NCBI RefSeq assembly: GCF_040939455.1
Contig: NC_134129.1
Coordinates: forward strand, 16,316,001-16,380,000
Source: Microcebus murinus
Lineage: Eukaryota > Chordata > Mammalia > Primates > Cheirogaleidae
DNA length: 64,000 nucleotides
Direction of reading: 5' to 3'
Positions 11,400 to 23,368 of the stretch are shown here, one piece after another. The position numbers and the translations under genes are program-made. Numbering within the stretch: the stretch's first letter is position 1; each line of letters opens with the position of its first letter. Under the pieces are notes generated by a model. That model saw only the letters and a list, made by a program, of their open reading frames with translations. It was not told the origin of the DNA and made no database searches.

Positions 11400-11728
11400 G
11401 CCGGGCTCAGTGGCTCATGCCTGTAATCCTATCTCTCTGGGAGGCTGAGGTGGGAGGATCACTCAAGGTCAGGAATTCAAAACCAGCCTGAGCAAGAGCG
11501 AGACCCCCATCTCTACTAAAAATAGAAAGAAATTAATTGGCCAATGAAAAATATACGGAAAAAATTAGCTGCGCATGGTGGTGCATGCCTGTAGTCCCAG
11601 CTACTCAGGAGGCTGAGGCAGGAGGATCGCTTGAGCCCAGACGTTTGAGGTTGCTGTGAGCTAGGCTGATGCCATGGCACTCACTCTAGCCTGGGCAACA
11701 CAGTGAGACTCTGTCTCAAAAAAAAAAA
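11400..11728 (+). mobile_element. Alu SINE, sense, with target duplication
   Basis: Full-length Alu beginning gccgggctcagtggctcatg and ending in poly-A. A ~15-bp target duplication (aaaagcacaRaggca) flanks it at 11385-11399 and 11729-11743, one mismatch. Contains attaattggccaatgaaaaa. Confidence 0.95.
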
Positions 11729-12260
11729 AAAAGCACAAAGGCAAATGCGAGTAGTTCAGCAAAGCTGAATTGTAATCTGAGGACAGGATTTGTGATGAAT
11801 GAGGCTGAACAGTTAATTAGGGCCAAGAAGGTAAATCAAAATGCATATGTCATGTTAAAGGCTTTATCTGGAAACCTTTATTTATCATTAAATAATTTTA
11901 AGTGAATCAACTTTCTGTTTTAAAATGACATAAATCATGGCTAGAGATAATGGTAGTTGCAACTTAGGTGGTAGAAGAAGGAATGGAGAAGAGGGGTTGA
12001 ACATAAAAAATCAGCAGGATTTGGCTGATTCTATGGGGCAGGAGCAAGGGAGAGCTCTTGGTAGGGTCCAGGTTTCTGACTTGGTCAACTGGAAGAATGA
12101 TGTATCACACGATAGTATAGGATATAGAGAATGAAGAGCAAATTTTGGAGTGTAAATGTTGATCTCAGTTTTAGACATATTGAATTATATTCGCAAGTAA
12201 GATATACTCGTAGAGGAGTCCAATAGGCAGTTGACTGGGTTTGGAGCAAAGGAGAGAAAT
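11729..12260 (-). mobile_element. L2 LINE, antisense, part 2
   Basis: Continues the L2 remnant after the Alu: aatgaggctgaacagttaat, gttaaaggctttatctgg, ggcaggagcaagggagagct, then gactgggtttggagcaaagg. Highly diverged. Confidence 0.5.
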
Positions 12261-12394
12261 TTGGGTGGAGATATACGATTATGAGTTAGTATTCAGATTA
12301 AAGGGCTATACCAAAAGAACCCCATACAGTGACTCAAACAGGATAGCGTATTTCATGTTCACACTGTAGTCTAGAAATAGCTGGGTGGTCCAGT

Positions 12395-12554
12395 CCACAG
12401 GCCACTTAGAATGTGGTTCGTGGACCAGCAGTGTTGACATCAACCTGGAAATCTGTTAGCAGTGCAGAATCTTCCAGCCCCATCCAGACCTAATGGATTT
12501 AACAAGAGCCCAGGTAATCCACATGCACATTAAATTTTGAGAAGCTCTGATACA
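12395..12554 (+). mobile_element. MER5A-like hAT-Charlie MITE
   Basis: atgtggttcgtggaccagca, tgacatcaacctggaaatct, gttagcagtgcagaatc, cagacctaatgga, then attttgagaagctctg. This is the MER5A order from end to end, decayed. Confidence 0.75.
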
Positions 12555-13098
12555 GGGAACCAGTTTTCCTTCTGTTTTGCTGCTTAGCCTTCCTGTCTTA
12601 GATCACAGCTGAAGATGGCTTGTAACCACTTTATGTGCATTTCAGCTACGGGAAGGAGAAAAGAGAGTAGAAAACAGCAAGCTTTCTTTATAGGATGTCA
12701 CATCCTTAAATTGGTAAATATTGATATTTACTGTGTTAGAAATTAAAATAGAAAAGATTTTAAAATATTTATTAATTCCTTTAAAAATAATAAACCCATT
12801 ACATGCCAATATAAATAGCATTTTTATGAAAAGTAACAATATTTCCAAAACAGAAAAATAAAAGAGAGAATGGTATTGGTTTATACTTTTGAAAATCCCT
12901 TTAATGTCTTGCTTTATAGAAAACAGCTGGATTCTCATATTCGCTTCCTCATTCAATATGCTGCCATATGTTGTTTTGTATGAAGCTTATGAAAAAAGTC
13001 CAGCCGCATGCAGACACATAGTTGGAAAAAGGAGGAATATTTTGATGGCTTTTTCAGATGTTTGTGGATATTCTTTTTGATACCATATCTAAACTCTA

Positions 13099-13745
13099 CC
13101 AGCAGTGATTTCTTTTTTTTTTTTTTTATTTCGGCATATTATGGGGGTACAGATTTTAAGGTTTCAATAAATGCCCATTTCCCCCCCTCCCCCCACAAGT
13201 CTGAGTCTCCAGCATGACCATCCCCCAGATGGTGCACATCTCACTCATTATGTATGTATATACCCGCCCCCCTACCCCCTCCCACCTGCCCAATACCCTA
13301 TTACTGTAGTACCTATGTGACCACTTAGGTGCTGTTCAGTTAATACCAATTTGCTGGTGAGTATATGTGGTGCTTGTTTTTCCATTCTTGGGAAACTTCA
13401 CTTAATAGTATGGGTTCCAGCTCTAACCAGGAAAATATAAGATGTGCTATATCACCGTTGTTTCTTAGAGCTGAATAGTACTCCATGGTATACATATACC
13501 ACATTTTATTAATCCATTCTTGGATTGATGGGCACTTGGGCTGTTTCCACAGCCTTGCAATTATGAATTGTGCTGCTATAAACATTCGAGTGCAGGTGTC
13601 TTTTTTGTAGAGTGTCATTGGATCTTTTGGGTAGATGCCCAGCAATGGGATTGCTGGATCAAATGGTAGATTCACTTGTATCGCTTTAAGGTATCTCCAT
13701 ATTGCTTTCCACAGAGGTTGAACTAGTTTCCAGCAGTGATTTCTT
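13099..13745 (-). mobile_element. 5'-truncated L1 insertion, antisense, with 16-bp target duplication
   Basis: L1 body 13115-13729 flanked by identical 16-bp duplications ccagcagtgatttctt (13099-13114 and 13730-13745). On the + strand it starts with poly-T (the L1 poly-A), then 3' UTR text atgggggtacagatttt, then the complement of the ORF2 C-terminus. The minus-strand frame reads LPFDPAIPLLGIYPKD, RMFIAAQFIIARLWKQPKCP and YTMEYYSALR and stops after YSPANWY. It is only ~615 bp, so dead on arrival. The open frame (13816-13340) begins in host flank, so the first ~30 residues of that frame are not L1. Confidence 0.95.
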
Positions 13746-14947
13746 AAAGATAAGTTGTAATGTGGAATTGGAAACCATACCAGTGAGCTTTTCTTTTCTT
13801 TTACATTAAAATCCACTGGCGTATCTTGTATTTTGGATAGACCTTTTGCCTATACCTGATTTTCTTAACATCACGCATTGAATATTTGGAAATCATGGGT
13901 TCTCTGAATTATCACAGATCTTCCAAATGTTGACACATATTATTATGCAATTCAAAAAAATTCACATTTTAATGTCACCACTGATCTCAGCCGTAAAATC
14001 TTTAAGAATACAGAATCTGGCAGTGGCAGACACAAGTTTTCCAGAATTCCAATTTTTGCTTAAAAAGCCAGAATTTTGTCATTGACGATAAATATGTCTG
14101 TTGTTTTCTTTGAAGGAACAAGCCCACTTTGTTCATTTTTTGAGAAAATGTTTGTCAAATACCCAAGTCTTAATAATTTCAATTTCTCTGTCATTCTTTC
14201 AAGTAATAATGCTATTGCATTTGAGAAATAGTTCAGTTCACAACTCAGACAATTGTACAAGTGCTTTTTCTAGAGGCGACCACTGTGCTTCAGTATGCAG
14301 CAAAAGTGCTTCACACACACACTCATTTTGTCACACAGACTATTGAAGAGACATTTATGGTTGAGCATCCATAAAATTAATAATTTTTACTGCTTTATCA
14401 AGGGCTCTTAAGTGACACTTAAGCCCTTAAGTGAAACTGACTTTTGAAAATAAATTCCAACTGTGAGTACATAGCATAGTGGTAAAGAATAAATGACTAT
14501 TTAGTATGGTTTGCAGCCGCTGCCCTTTTCTGTGTTAAATTACCAGGAAATTTACCCACCACGGTTTTGCACTACTAATGCAAGAATCAACACAGCAAAA
14601 AGGGCAAAGCATGTCTTAGCATTATTATAAAAATAAGTTTGACCTTGTGGACCTCTTGAAAGGTTTTCTGGAATCATAGGGGTTTGTGGGCCACACTTAG
14701 AAAACCACTGTCCTATATAATTATTTTGGACCTGAGGAATATTGACTTATGAGACTACATGGTTTTGGACTGACTAGTTTTAGGAAACATTAAGTGGCAA
14801 GTTTTACATTTTGTGTGTCTCTATGCCTTCCATGAAGATACTTACTGGATCGTTGGTGGTACAGATGGAACAGGTACCACTGTGCCATTCACACCTGCTC
14901 TTGCTTATTCATTTAATCATTCGGCAAGTATTTTTTGAGCCTTGTGT

Positions 14948-15184
14948 CTTTGTCTGTTTGTGCTGCTATAATACTACCTGAGACTGGGTAATTTATAATG
15001 AACAGAAATTTATTGGCTCACAGTTATGGAGGCTGGGAAGTCCATTGTCAAGGTGCTGGTAACTGGCAAAGGCCCTTGCACCATGTCATCCCATGGGGGA
15101 AAGATGGAAAGGCCAAGAGAGAGGAAGAGAAGGCCGAACTGGCTCTTCTGTAATGGCACCAAGCCCACCCATGATGGCCTAATC
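14948..15184 (-). mobile_element. MaLR LTR (MST/MLT1-like), antisense, part 1
   Basis: gtctgtttgtgctgctataa, cctgagactgggtaattta, aaatttattggctcacagtt and atggaggctgggaagtcc are the antisense 3' end of MaLR LTRs. It continues to catgatggcctaatc, where a hAT-like element interrupts it. Confidence 0.8.
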
Positions 15185-15391
15185 CAGGGGTCCTCAAACT
15201 TTTTAAACAGGGGGCCAGGTCACTGTCCCTCAGACTGTTGGAGAGTGCGATGCACATTCCACACATGCGCACTGTGGGCCTGGGACGAGTCGGCTGCTAA
15301 GCAGGACAGGCAGCGGCGGCAAAAACACCCGGCAGGCTGGATAAATGTCCTCGGCCGGCATGTCCCGCGGGCTGTAGTTTGAGGATTCCTG
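15185..15391 (+). mobile_element. hAT-like nonautonomous element, copy A
   Basis: Termini caggggtcctcaaacttttt and, at the right, gtagtttgaggattcctg, imperfect inverted repeats. It sits inside a MaLR LTR that resumes with taacctcttaaagg. The left flank cctaatc and right flank tctaac suggest a degraded target duplication. The GC-rich core (cgagtcggctgctaagcagg, acaggcagcggcggcaaaaa) is nearly identical in copy C. Confidence 0.75.
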
Positions 15392-15482
15392 GATCTAACC
15401 TCTTAAAGGTCCCTCTCTTAATACTGCTACAATGGCAAGTAAATTTCAGCATGAGTTTGGAAGAACCAAACATTCAAACCCT
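15392..15482 (-). mobile_element. MaLR LTR, antisense, part 2
   Basis: Resumes after the hAT-like insertion: taacctcttaaaggtccctc, ttaatactgctacaatgg, aaatttcagcatgagtttgg, acattcaaacc, the antisense 5' end of a MaLR LTR. Confidence 0.75.
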
Positions 15483-15514
15483 TCCCTGTTATGCCCTACT
15501 TCACACCAACCACT

Positions 15515-15985
15515 GGCTTTAATTTTCTTTTGCTGCTGTAGCAAATTAAACTCGGTGGCCTTACACAGCACAAATTTATTATCTTTCAGTTCTGGAGGTC
15601 TCACTGGATTAATATCAAGTTGTCGCCAGGGCTGTCTTCCTTTCTGGAGGCTCTAGGGGGGAATTCATTTTCTTGCTTTTTCCAGTTTCTACAGACCTCC
15701 TGCATTCCATGGCTCCTGGCCTCCCTTCTTCTTCTTCAGAGCCAGCAGCGTTGCATCTCTCTGCCCCTTCATCATGCCTGTCTCTGAGCACAGCTGAGAA
15801 AGGCGCTCTGCTTTTAAGGATTCGTATGATTAGATTGGACCCATCCACATAATGCAGAATAATCTCCCCATTTCAAGATCTGCAACCTTAATCACATCTA
15901 CAAAGCCCCTGTTGCCATGGTAACACAGCCACAGCTTCCAGGGACTAGGGTGTGGGCTTCTTTGGGTACCAGTATTCTGCTCTTA
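15515..15985 (-). mobile_element. Second LTR-like repeat, antisense
   Basis: ttttgctgctgtagcaaatt, cacaaatttattatctttca, gttctggaggtc, ctttctggaggctctagggg, then cattttaaggattcg-type text and gataatctcccc-type text. This is a common mammalian LTR-like repeat of the 'lacking poly-A, paired with MaLR' kind. The exact family is not certain. Confidence 0.6.
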
Positions 15986-16029
15986 GTAAGGGTACATTAA
16001 ATATTTGTTGAAGGAATAAAGGAAGGATC

Positions 16030-16323
16030 CCATCTCTCATTTCTCAGACTTTTGCTCCTCCTTGATGCTACATGCTGACTGCTTAAGACTCAGTTGAGAT
16101 CCTGAGTCTCAGTTGATATCTCCCAGGATTGAGGTATTCCTCTGCTGTGTTTCCAAAGCGAATGCATACCTCTACTAAGGAATTTATTTACTGTATTGTC
16201 ACAACTCTTTTCTCCTACCCCTACTCACCTGTAAGCTTCTTGAGTCTTGTGTCTTGTTTGGTTCTTTCTATGCCCAGAGTATAGCACAGTATAGTGTCTA
16301 GCATAAAGCATGTACATAGTAAA
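16030..16323 (+). mobile_element. L2 LINE 3' region, sense, interrupted by the TA-flanked transposon
   Basis: cacctgtaagcttcttgagt, cttgtgtcttgtttggttct, atgcccagagtatagcacag, gcataaagcatgtacatagt: the L2 tail. It resumes at 16931 with ttcttgatgcatttgttg after the transposon. Confidence 0.65.
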
Positions 16324-16325
16324 TA

Positions 16326-16928
16326 CCATGTTTCCCCCAAAATAAGACAGGATCTCATATTTATTTTTCCTCAAGAAGACACCCTAGGGTTTATTTTCGG
16401 GGAATGTGTTATTTTTTTGAAGTACGGGTACAACAATCTACATTGATCCAAATAGAGTGAAGTCATCTTCTTCTGGAATATCATCCTAACTCTCCAAACC
16501 CCAAATTCCATCCTGAATGTCTTGCAACTATTTCCTTTAGAACCACTGGCCCCGATCTCTCCTGTGGAGCACTAGAGCTCTCACGGGGCAGATGAGAAGG
16601 GCTGCTAGTGTTCTTTCCCGATCCGCGACGACATGCATGGGTTGTGCAGATGCGCTGTGCAGCCACGCCCATCACTAGGGCTGATTTTCATAGCCACGCC
16701 CATCACTAGGGCTGATTTTCATAGCCACGCCCACCACTAGGGCTGATTTTCATAGCCATGCCCACCACCAGGGCTTATTTTAATAGCCACGCCCACCACT
16801 AGGGCTGATTTTCACAGCCACACCCATCACTAGGGCTGATTTTCGGGGTAGGGCTTCTATTGCGCACATGCTTAGAAATCCCGCTAGGGCTTATTTTATG
16901 GGTAGGTCTTATTTTCGGAGAAACACGG
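16326..16928 (+). mobile_element. TA-flanked nonautonomous DNA transposon with 31-bp array, copy 2
   Basis: Same family as 1720-2451. The ends are ccatgtttcccccaaaataa and, on the other strand, ccgtgtttctccgaaaataa, with TA at 16324-16325 and 16929-16930. The flanking L2 is split, which confirms insertion. The left unique segment shares the frame GKNTSSPSHLP(R/H)ESSSAPQE with copy 1 on the minus strand, but this copy is frameshifted after VVLKEI. Confidence 0.85.
16662..16845. repeat. 31-bp minisatellite, 6 units
   Basis: Units start at 16662, 16693, 16724, 16755, 16786 and 16817, a strict 31-bp period. Same unit as in copy 1 (10 units there), with variants gccatgccc and ttttaata. Confidence 0.95.
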
Positions 16929-17821
16929 TATTTCTTGATGCATTTGTTGATAACATGAATACATCAATGAATTCACACACACCATGTTACATTTTTGTAT
17001 TTTGCTTGGGGCTTATAAAAAGGAGCCCAGACCCCAAGGAAACAGAGTGACTTTCATTATGAGAATTTAAAGCCTGTGGCAAGTCTGATAGCAAGTGATG
17101 GCAAGAGATGTTTTGGGCAGAAGAGGCTTGGGCGCTCCATCAGACCCCCGCTGGTCGTATCGTGTGGACCTGCATCCACATGGCTGGGCGAAGCTCGGAG
17201 GAGCTGTAGAGACGGGTCCTTTAGCAGTGGCTGCGCCGAGTGTCTGTAGGCTCTGCACCTCCGGGAGCAGGTGTAGGGCCGGCCTGACCTGCTCTGCAGG
17301 CACACGGAATACGGTCTCCTTGCTCCTCCTGCCTACGTACGCAGCCAGCAGAGAGACCAACTCTGATTTTGCAAAGGCATTTTAATTCACCCGAAAAGGT
17401 CAGCTTTTTTGAAAGACAACACACATTTTTACAGAGGGCCTTTTGTCTAGAGTGGCTGGGACTCGTTCAAGAATAACACAAGCCCCAGACTGCAGATAAA
17501 CAAAACATTTTGTCACTCTAGACACAGCTCAAGTCTTCTGCCTCCTACTAGTGGGTCCATTTATATCCAAATGAATGAGAAACTTAATCCCGGCACTTTA
17601 TAAAGAAGACATTTTTTAAATGTGGTGATGTTTTGCTATGCGTGTTCTTTCTAAACGGCAGTGCTTAATAATGTTTATATTGCCTTTGACCTTTTACTGA
17701 CTGCTGCAGCTCAGTTCCAAGATGTGGTTTCAAACCCAATATTTGTAGGCTGCCCCTCCCTCCTTTAGGACTACTAACTTCCTATTCCTAGAAGGTACCT
17801 CATTCTGTTACCAACCATCTT

Positions 17822-18159
17822 TTTGTTTTTTTGTTTTTTTCTTTCTGAGACAGAGTCCCACTCTGTCACCCAGGCTAGAGTGCCGTGGCATCAGCCTAGC
17901 TCACCAGCAACCTCCAACTCCTGGGCTCAAGCGATCCTCCTGCCTCAGCCTCCCAAGTAGCTGGGACTACAGGCATGTGCCATCATGCCTGGCTAATTTT
18001 TTCTAATATATTTTTAGTTGGCCAATTAATTTCTTTCTGTTTTTAGTAGAGATGAGGGTCTTGCTCTTGCTCAGGTTGGTCTTGAACTCCTGAGCTCAAG
18101 CAATCCTCCCGCCTCCCAGAGTGCTAGGATTATAGGCATGAGCCACCACGCCCGGTCCC
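17822..18159 (-). mobile_element. Alu SINE, antisense, with target duplication
   Basis: 14-bp duplication ttaccaaccatctt at 17808-17821 and 18160-18173, identical. The tail is a (TTTTTTG)-type run. The body has ttggccaattaatttctttc. Confidence 0.97.
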
Positions 18160-18489
18160 TTACCAACCATCTTAATCAGTTCTGCTGGGCAAGAAAGGAG
18201 CCTACAGGGTAGTAGGTGGCAGTAGCCATTGCAATAGTTTACGTTTATCAGAGACTGTGTGCTATGTGGTTCACTTCTATTGTTAAATCTTCGGAACAAT
18301 CAAAAGCTATTCCTGTACCTTCCTAAATGAGATAAAGTGTTTTCTCCAAAATTAGCCCCCAGGGAATAGTCACTTTATGTTTTAGTCTTTACAAACAGTG
18401 CCTTATTGCGGAGATGATTTTAAACCAAAAGTAGTTTAAGCAATTGTCCCAATGTTATGCAAATAGGTGCCTATGATACAGGATTGCCT

Positions 18490-18640
18490 AATATTCAGGC
18501 ATGTACAGTATTATTTCCATTTTAGAGATGAGGAAATTGAGGCTTGGAGAAGTTAAATAATTTGCCCCAAATCACATAGCTCATAAGTGGTACAGCCGGG
18601 ATTCAAACCCAGGTGTATCGTCTTATTCCCACATCCTCAT
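18490..18640 (-). mobile_element. MIR SINE, antisense
   Basis: ttttagagatgaggaaattg, aggcttggagaagttaaata, aatcacatagctcataagtg, gccgggattcaaacccaggt: antisense MIR core and tRNA-like head. Confidence 0.9.
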
Positions 18641-18968
18641 TGTCAATCCTCCTGAGATGCTTTCCTCCACCTTTAATAAGGTTTTCAATTTAGGAAATCA
18701 CTGATCTTTTTCTTCCTTCTTATTGAGGTACCATTCTGAGAGCAGAGGAGAGCGGCCAATGGATATACATTCAGGCTGGAGCCGTGCTTTTATAGATAGC
18801 ACTAGGATGGTCTAGTTGACCTTCCGAGCCGAAATGGCACAGGTTCCGTCTGCTCCATCCGGGCAGATGACCACCCTGCCTCCCTTTGCCATTGATGGGA
18901 GTCCACTGCTTCCGGGTCAGTCCTTGGCTGATGGCTCTGGTTGTTAGGAGTTCTTCCAACACTGAGTC

Positions 18969-19013
18969 TTCTCTTCCCTCCCCTTCCCCTTCCCCTTCCT
19001 TCCCTTCCCCCCT
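18969..19013. repeat. (CCCTT)n pyrimidine-rich simple repeat
   Basis: Irregular ccctt/cccttcc units, bordering the L1M fragment that starts at about 19018. Confidence 0.85.
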
Positions 19014-19017
19014 TCCC

Positions 19018-20200
19018 TATTTTATTTTAGAATACTTTTAGATTTACAGAAAAGTTCCCAAGATAGTACACAGAGTCTCTGTATATCCTTCATTTTATTG
19101 TTAAAATCTTATGTTACTGTGATACATTTGTCAAAACTAGGAAACTAACATGGGTACATTACTATTAACGATAAACTCCAGACTTTATTTAGGTTTCATT
19201 AATTTTCCCCTAAAGTTGTTTATGCGTTCCAGGAAACTACAATTACATGTAATAGTTATGTTTTCTTAGTCTCAACCAGTACGTGACAGTTTTTCAGTCT
19301 TTCCTTATTGTTCATGACCTTGACAGTTTTGAGAAGTACTGGTCAGGTGTTTTGTGGAAATGTCCCTCAATTGGGATTTGTCCTGGGTAGACTGAGGTTA
19401 TAGGTTTGGGGGAAGAATACCACAAAGGTGAAGTGCCATTCTCATCACATCATCTTGGGGAAGATGACATCACCTTAGGGACATATAATATCAATATGAT
19501 ATCACTGGTTGTGTTAGCCTTGATCTCCTAGCTAAGATAAAGTTACTCCTCACTCCCCTTGCCATACTCTATTTTAGAAGCAAGTCACTACATGTAGCCC
19601 ATATTCAAGCAGTGGGAGAATTAAACTCCACTCCTGGAAGGGAGAGCATCTATATAAGTTATTTGGAATTCTGCAAGAAAGATTTGTCTCTTCCCCTGTA
19701 TTTATATTTATTAATCTAATCACCCATTTATATCCATGTGGACTGATATTTACTATATATGTTGACTTATAATCAAATACGACTTTTATTTATTTTGTTC
19801 TTCAAATTGTTTAGTTTTGGTCACTGGGAAATCTTTCAGTTGGCTCCTGTCTCTCTCTCTCTCTCTCTCTTTTTTTTTTTCTTAGCACTTCCTTACTTTC
19901 TGGCCCTAAGATCTTCCAGGACCATCTTGTATGTTCCTTGCCCCATCTCAGAGTCAGCCATTTCCCCAAGGATCCTTGGTTCCTTGTATTGAAGAGTTAT
20001 ATCAGAAACTAAGGTCTGGCCACCAGGTGAACTCACTGCTACCGGGTGTTGCTACTTCCAGATTCTCTCAGTAGACGGTTGGAAAATACACGTGTGCGTG
20101 GAGCCCACGCTACACAGATAGCTACAATTATTTCTGGATCCGTTCATCTGTATCTACGGTGAAGCTTTCTTTTGAGCATTTGTATTTTGCTGTGTAGCCA
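19018..20200 (-). mobile_element. L1M 3' region, antisense
   Basis: Long stretch in L1M antisense order: atttacagaaaagttcccaa, gatacatttgtcaaaactag, acattactattaacgataaa, aaactccagactttattta, ttcatgaccttgacagtttt, gagaagtactggtcaggtgt, gggggaagaataccacaaag, cttctagctccactcctgg-type text. It includes a (TC)n tract and poly-T at 19850-19880. Confidence 0.8.
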
Positions 20201-20385
20201 ACAGTGAGAATGTGACTCGCTGCCTTCTACCACCAGTGGTACAGGGAGAAAAACGGGCAGTGGGGGCAAGACAGTGAAAGTGGAGACCTGGGCATAATGT
20301 GACTTGTTGCCACTTAGAGCCAACCTCTAGCCAGGTCGTGTCAGTTTAGAGACAAAGAGATGCCCTGAGGTTAAGGAACTAGTTG

Positions 20386-20511
20386 CAGGGGTCCTCAAAC
20401 TGTTTAAACAGGGGGCCAGTTCACTGTCGCTCAGACCGTTGGAGAGTGCGCACTGTGGGCGGGCCGGATAAATGTCCTCCGCGGCCCACGGGCCATAGTT
20501 TGAGACACCTG
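20386..20511 (+). mobile_element. hAT-like nonautonomous element, copy B (internally deleted)
   Basis: caggggtcctcaaactgttt at the left and catagtttgagacacctg at the right. Only 126 bp: most of the GC-rich core present in copies A and C is missing, leaving gttggagagtgcgcactgtg joined to gggccggataaatgtcct. Confidence 0.75.
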
Positions 20512-20849
20512 AGTTAGGGGAACGATCAAGATTGGAATCTGGCTATTGGAAATGGAATCTCCTTATTTCCACCATACCCCAGGCCTCTGTAAGACGGGTC
20601 TGTATTCTTGGTTTTCTATTCAACTCACTTATTGACTTCTTGAGATGCATCAAGAAATCTTAGAATGCAATTTTAATAATTGGTATGTACAATAGAAGTC
20701 TGCAGAGATCACTAATGAGGGGTTTTGCTCTCTAGCATGTATCGTAGATCAATGGAAACGAAGACTGAAGGCCAAGTGGCAGTGAGGGAATCTTTACAAA
20801 TGATTATGATGATTATCCTACTCTGTTTTACTTTTTGTAACTATCTTTT

Positions 20850-21174
20850 TTTTTTTTTTTTTGAGACAGAGTCTCACTCTGTTGCCCAGGGTAGAGTGCC
20901 GTGGTGTCAGCCTAGCTCACAGCAACCTCCAACTCCTGGGCTCTAGCGATCCTCCTGCCTCAGCCTCCCGAGTAGCTGGAACTACAGGCATGTACCACCA
21001 TGCCCGGCTAATTTTTTCTATATTTCATTGGCCAATTGATTTTTTTCTTATTTTTAGTAGGGACGGGGTCTCACTCTTGCTCAGGCTGGTTTTGAACTCT
21101 TGACCTTGAACGATCCTCCCGCCTCGGCCTCCCAGAGTGCTAGGATTACAGGTGTAAGCCACTGTGTCTGGCCA
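20850..21174 (-). mobile_element. Alu SINE, antisense, with target duplication
   Basis: Duplication taacYatctttt at 20838-20849 and 21175-21186. Contains cattggccaattgattttttt, a variant of the lineage segment. Confidence 0.95.
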
Positions 21175-21944
21175 TAACCATCTTTTAAAAAATCCTTTTG
21201 CAAGGGGGGGAGAGAACCATAGGGTTCCTAGAGGACAGATGCTTTATGTATACACCTGCTTTTTAAAAATGAGATATCAAGCAATGAAGGAATCTGCTTA
21301 TTGTCATCCAAGGCGGTGGGAATGGAGTAAACAGCAAAAAATGAGAGCTGAGCCTTCGCAGCCCTCTTTTAACAAGCCAGCCACAGCACTCCTCTCCTTT
21401 AAATTGCTGCTGGCAGCTTGTAAAGCAAAGAAAGAACATTTGGGGGTCCCTCTAGAGAGACTCCTGAAGCTATAGGGACGTCCTAGGCCGCCTTTAGACC
21501 TTTTGGCCCCGGGTTCTTCGGAGGAGGATGTGTGTTTATATTTGGTAGATCGTGCAACGGTGAAATCTCTGTTCTGTTCTCTTCTACATCTTTACCTTAT
21601 CCATTCCAAAGACTCAGCGTTTCGTTTTTGTGTGGTACATCGTGAACATCCAAGATTTTTAGTGGAAATAAATGGTAACAGCTGTTTTTGTGTATGAAAT
21701 ATAATTAGGAACCTTAACCTCGAGATGATATATCCAAATTTTTCCAGGTGTGGAAATGACTAGAAAAGCTCATTTTTGGTAATCGTCCCAATATAGAACA
21801 ACATTAAGCTGTTCCCTGTTAGCTCTCTCTTCAGAGAGAGACTTTCTGTGGAATAAAGAGAGCTCTCTAATAAAGAGTTCTTCTTCTTTATTCCAATATT
21901 CTCTTTTCAACATGGCTTTTCCTATGTAAAATAGTGCATATTTG

Positions 21945-21961
21945 CACACACACACACACAC
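21945..21961. repeat. (CA)n microsatellite
   Basis: About 8 CA units. Confidence 0.9.
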
Positions 21962-22025
21962 CCTAAAGTCCCATCTTTTTTCTCTGCTTTATTTTTCTCC
22001 ATAGCATTTAGCACTGTCTAAGATA
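21962..22025 (+). mobile_element. L2 LINE fragment, part 1
   Basis: tttctccatagcatttagca and ctgtctaagatacta resemble L2. It resumes at 22356 after the Tigger-like element. Confidence 0.55.
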
Positions 22026-22355
22026 CTACAAGAGTCCCCCTTTATCTGCAGGGGACATGTCCCAAGATCCCCCGTGGACCCCTGAAACTATAGCACTGAA
22101 CCCTATATATGCTATGTCTTTTCCTATACATACCTATGATAAAGTTTAATTTATAAATCAGGCATAGTAAGAGATTAACTATAACTAATAATAAAATAGA
22201 ACAGTGAATAGCAATATACTGTGATAAAAGTTATGTGAATATGGTCTCGCTCTTTCTCTCTCTCAATATCTTATTTTATTTGATATTGTCAGAACAGGGT
22301 TGACCACAAATAAGTGAAACCATGGAAAATGAAACCACAGATATGGGAGGACTAT
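22026..22355 (+). mobile_element. Tigger-family MITE inserted in L2
   Basis: Begins agagtccccctttatctgca with gatcccccgtggacccctga. The middle reads cctatgataaagtttaattt and agagattaactataactaat, and it ends aaaccacagatatgggagga. This is the 'tttatctgcaggg' Tigger group in its usual order, with an internal deletion before tattgtcagaacagggttga. Confidence 0.8.
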
Positions 22356-22492
22356 TCTTTACATTTTATTTCTTTAGCTTTTTAAATGTTTTCCCTAAGT
22401 AGAATGTAAACTCTATGAGAACAGAGTTTGTTTGTTCACTACCCTATCCCTAGAACATAGTAGGTGCTCAATGAACACTTCTGAATGAATAA
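22356..22492 (+). mobile_element. L2 LINE 3' end, part 2
   Basis: tagaatgtaaactctatgag, aacagagtttgtttgttcac, ctagaacatagtaggtgctc, aatgaacacttctgaatga: classic L2 tail. Confidence 0.85.
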
Positions 22493-23368
22493 TGTAAGTT
22501 GCAAGTTGTGATAATTTGGCCCCTGATTTCAATATAAATACAAATAGTGGAGTTTTATCTTATAGGGCTATTTTATATTATAAGTGGAATTAAATTGCAT
22601 TATTTAAAATGGGGATTTATCTATTTCTGCTAGAAATATGTGTACCTTCTTGGAAGTTATGCAATTACTCTAATAATATAATGCTATTATCACATGCAAA
22701 GAATTTTGAAATTCTTTGCTAAACATCGCTCAAGAAGTTGGTAGAAGAGCTAAAAGCAACAAATTTTAAAACTCATTTTAACATGAGTTACTTGCAGATT
22801 CACCCAAAGAAATATTGAACCCTAAGTGACATTACCCAGTTTGATCCCTTATTCTGTTCACCAGATTTAGGAGAAGATGACTTTTTGTTGCTATAAATAT
22901 TCTAATATTTGCCAAAATAGAGACTATTAAAAAGAATATGCTGTAAAATGTGCAATGATTCCTTTCAAGGAGTATCAGCATTCATTTGGATATATAGACA
23001 CTGCTATGTTTGGTTTCTAAATCATATTATATTACAAATATGCTACTTTTATTTAAAATTTCAAGTGTGTGAAGTATTTACATTTTCATTTTTAAAATTG
23101 AAATGACTCCTACTTAAGCACTCTTAAGGTGCTATATAAGGGTCTGAAATTTGTCTAGCCATTTTATAAACGAGGTCTTTCAAAACAAAAACTCCACTGC
23201 CAAACTTCTTGCAGTGTTCTCTGCAGGACAAGAAACACACAAGTGAAAAGCAGTGTGGTCAGTGAACATCACAGACGTGTTTGCAAGCTGTCTGTGGACT
23301 AAGGTGCTGCATAAATTATGTCTTTGCATAAGATTGACTTGTTTCCATATTATCTTTTTTTATTTCAG

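Noticed and set aside
14401..14427. Short hairpin agggctcttaagtg / cacttaagccct
   Set aside because: It needs a one-base bulge and is short enough to be a chance local repeat of 'cttaag' words.
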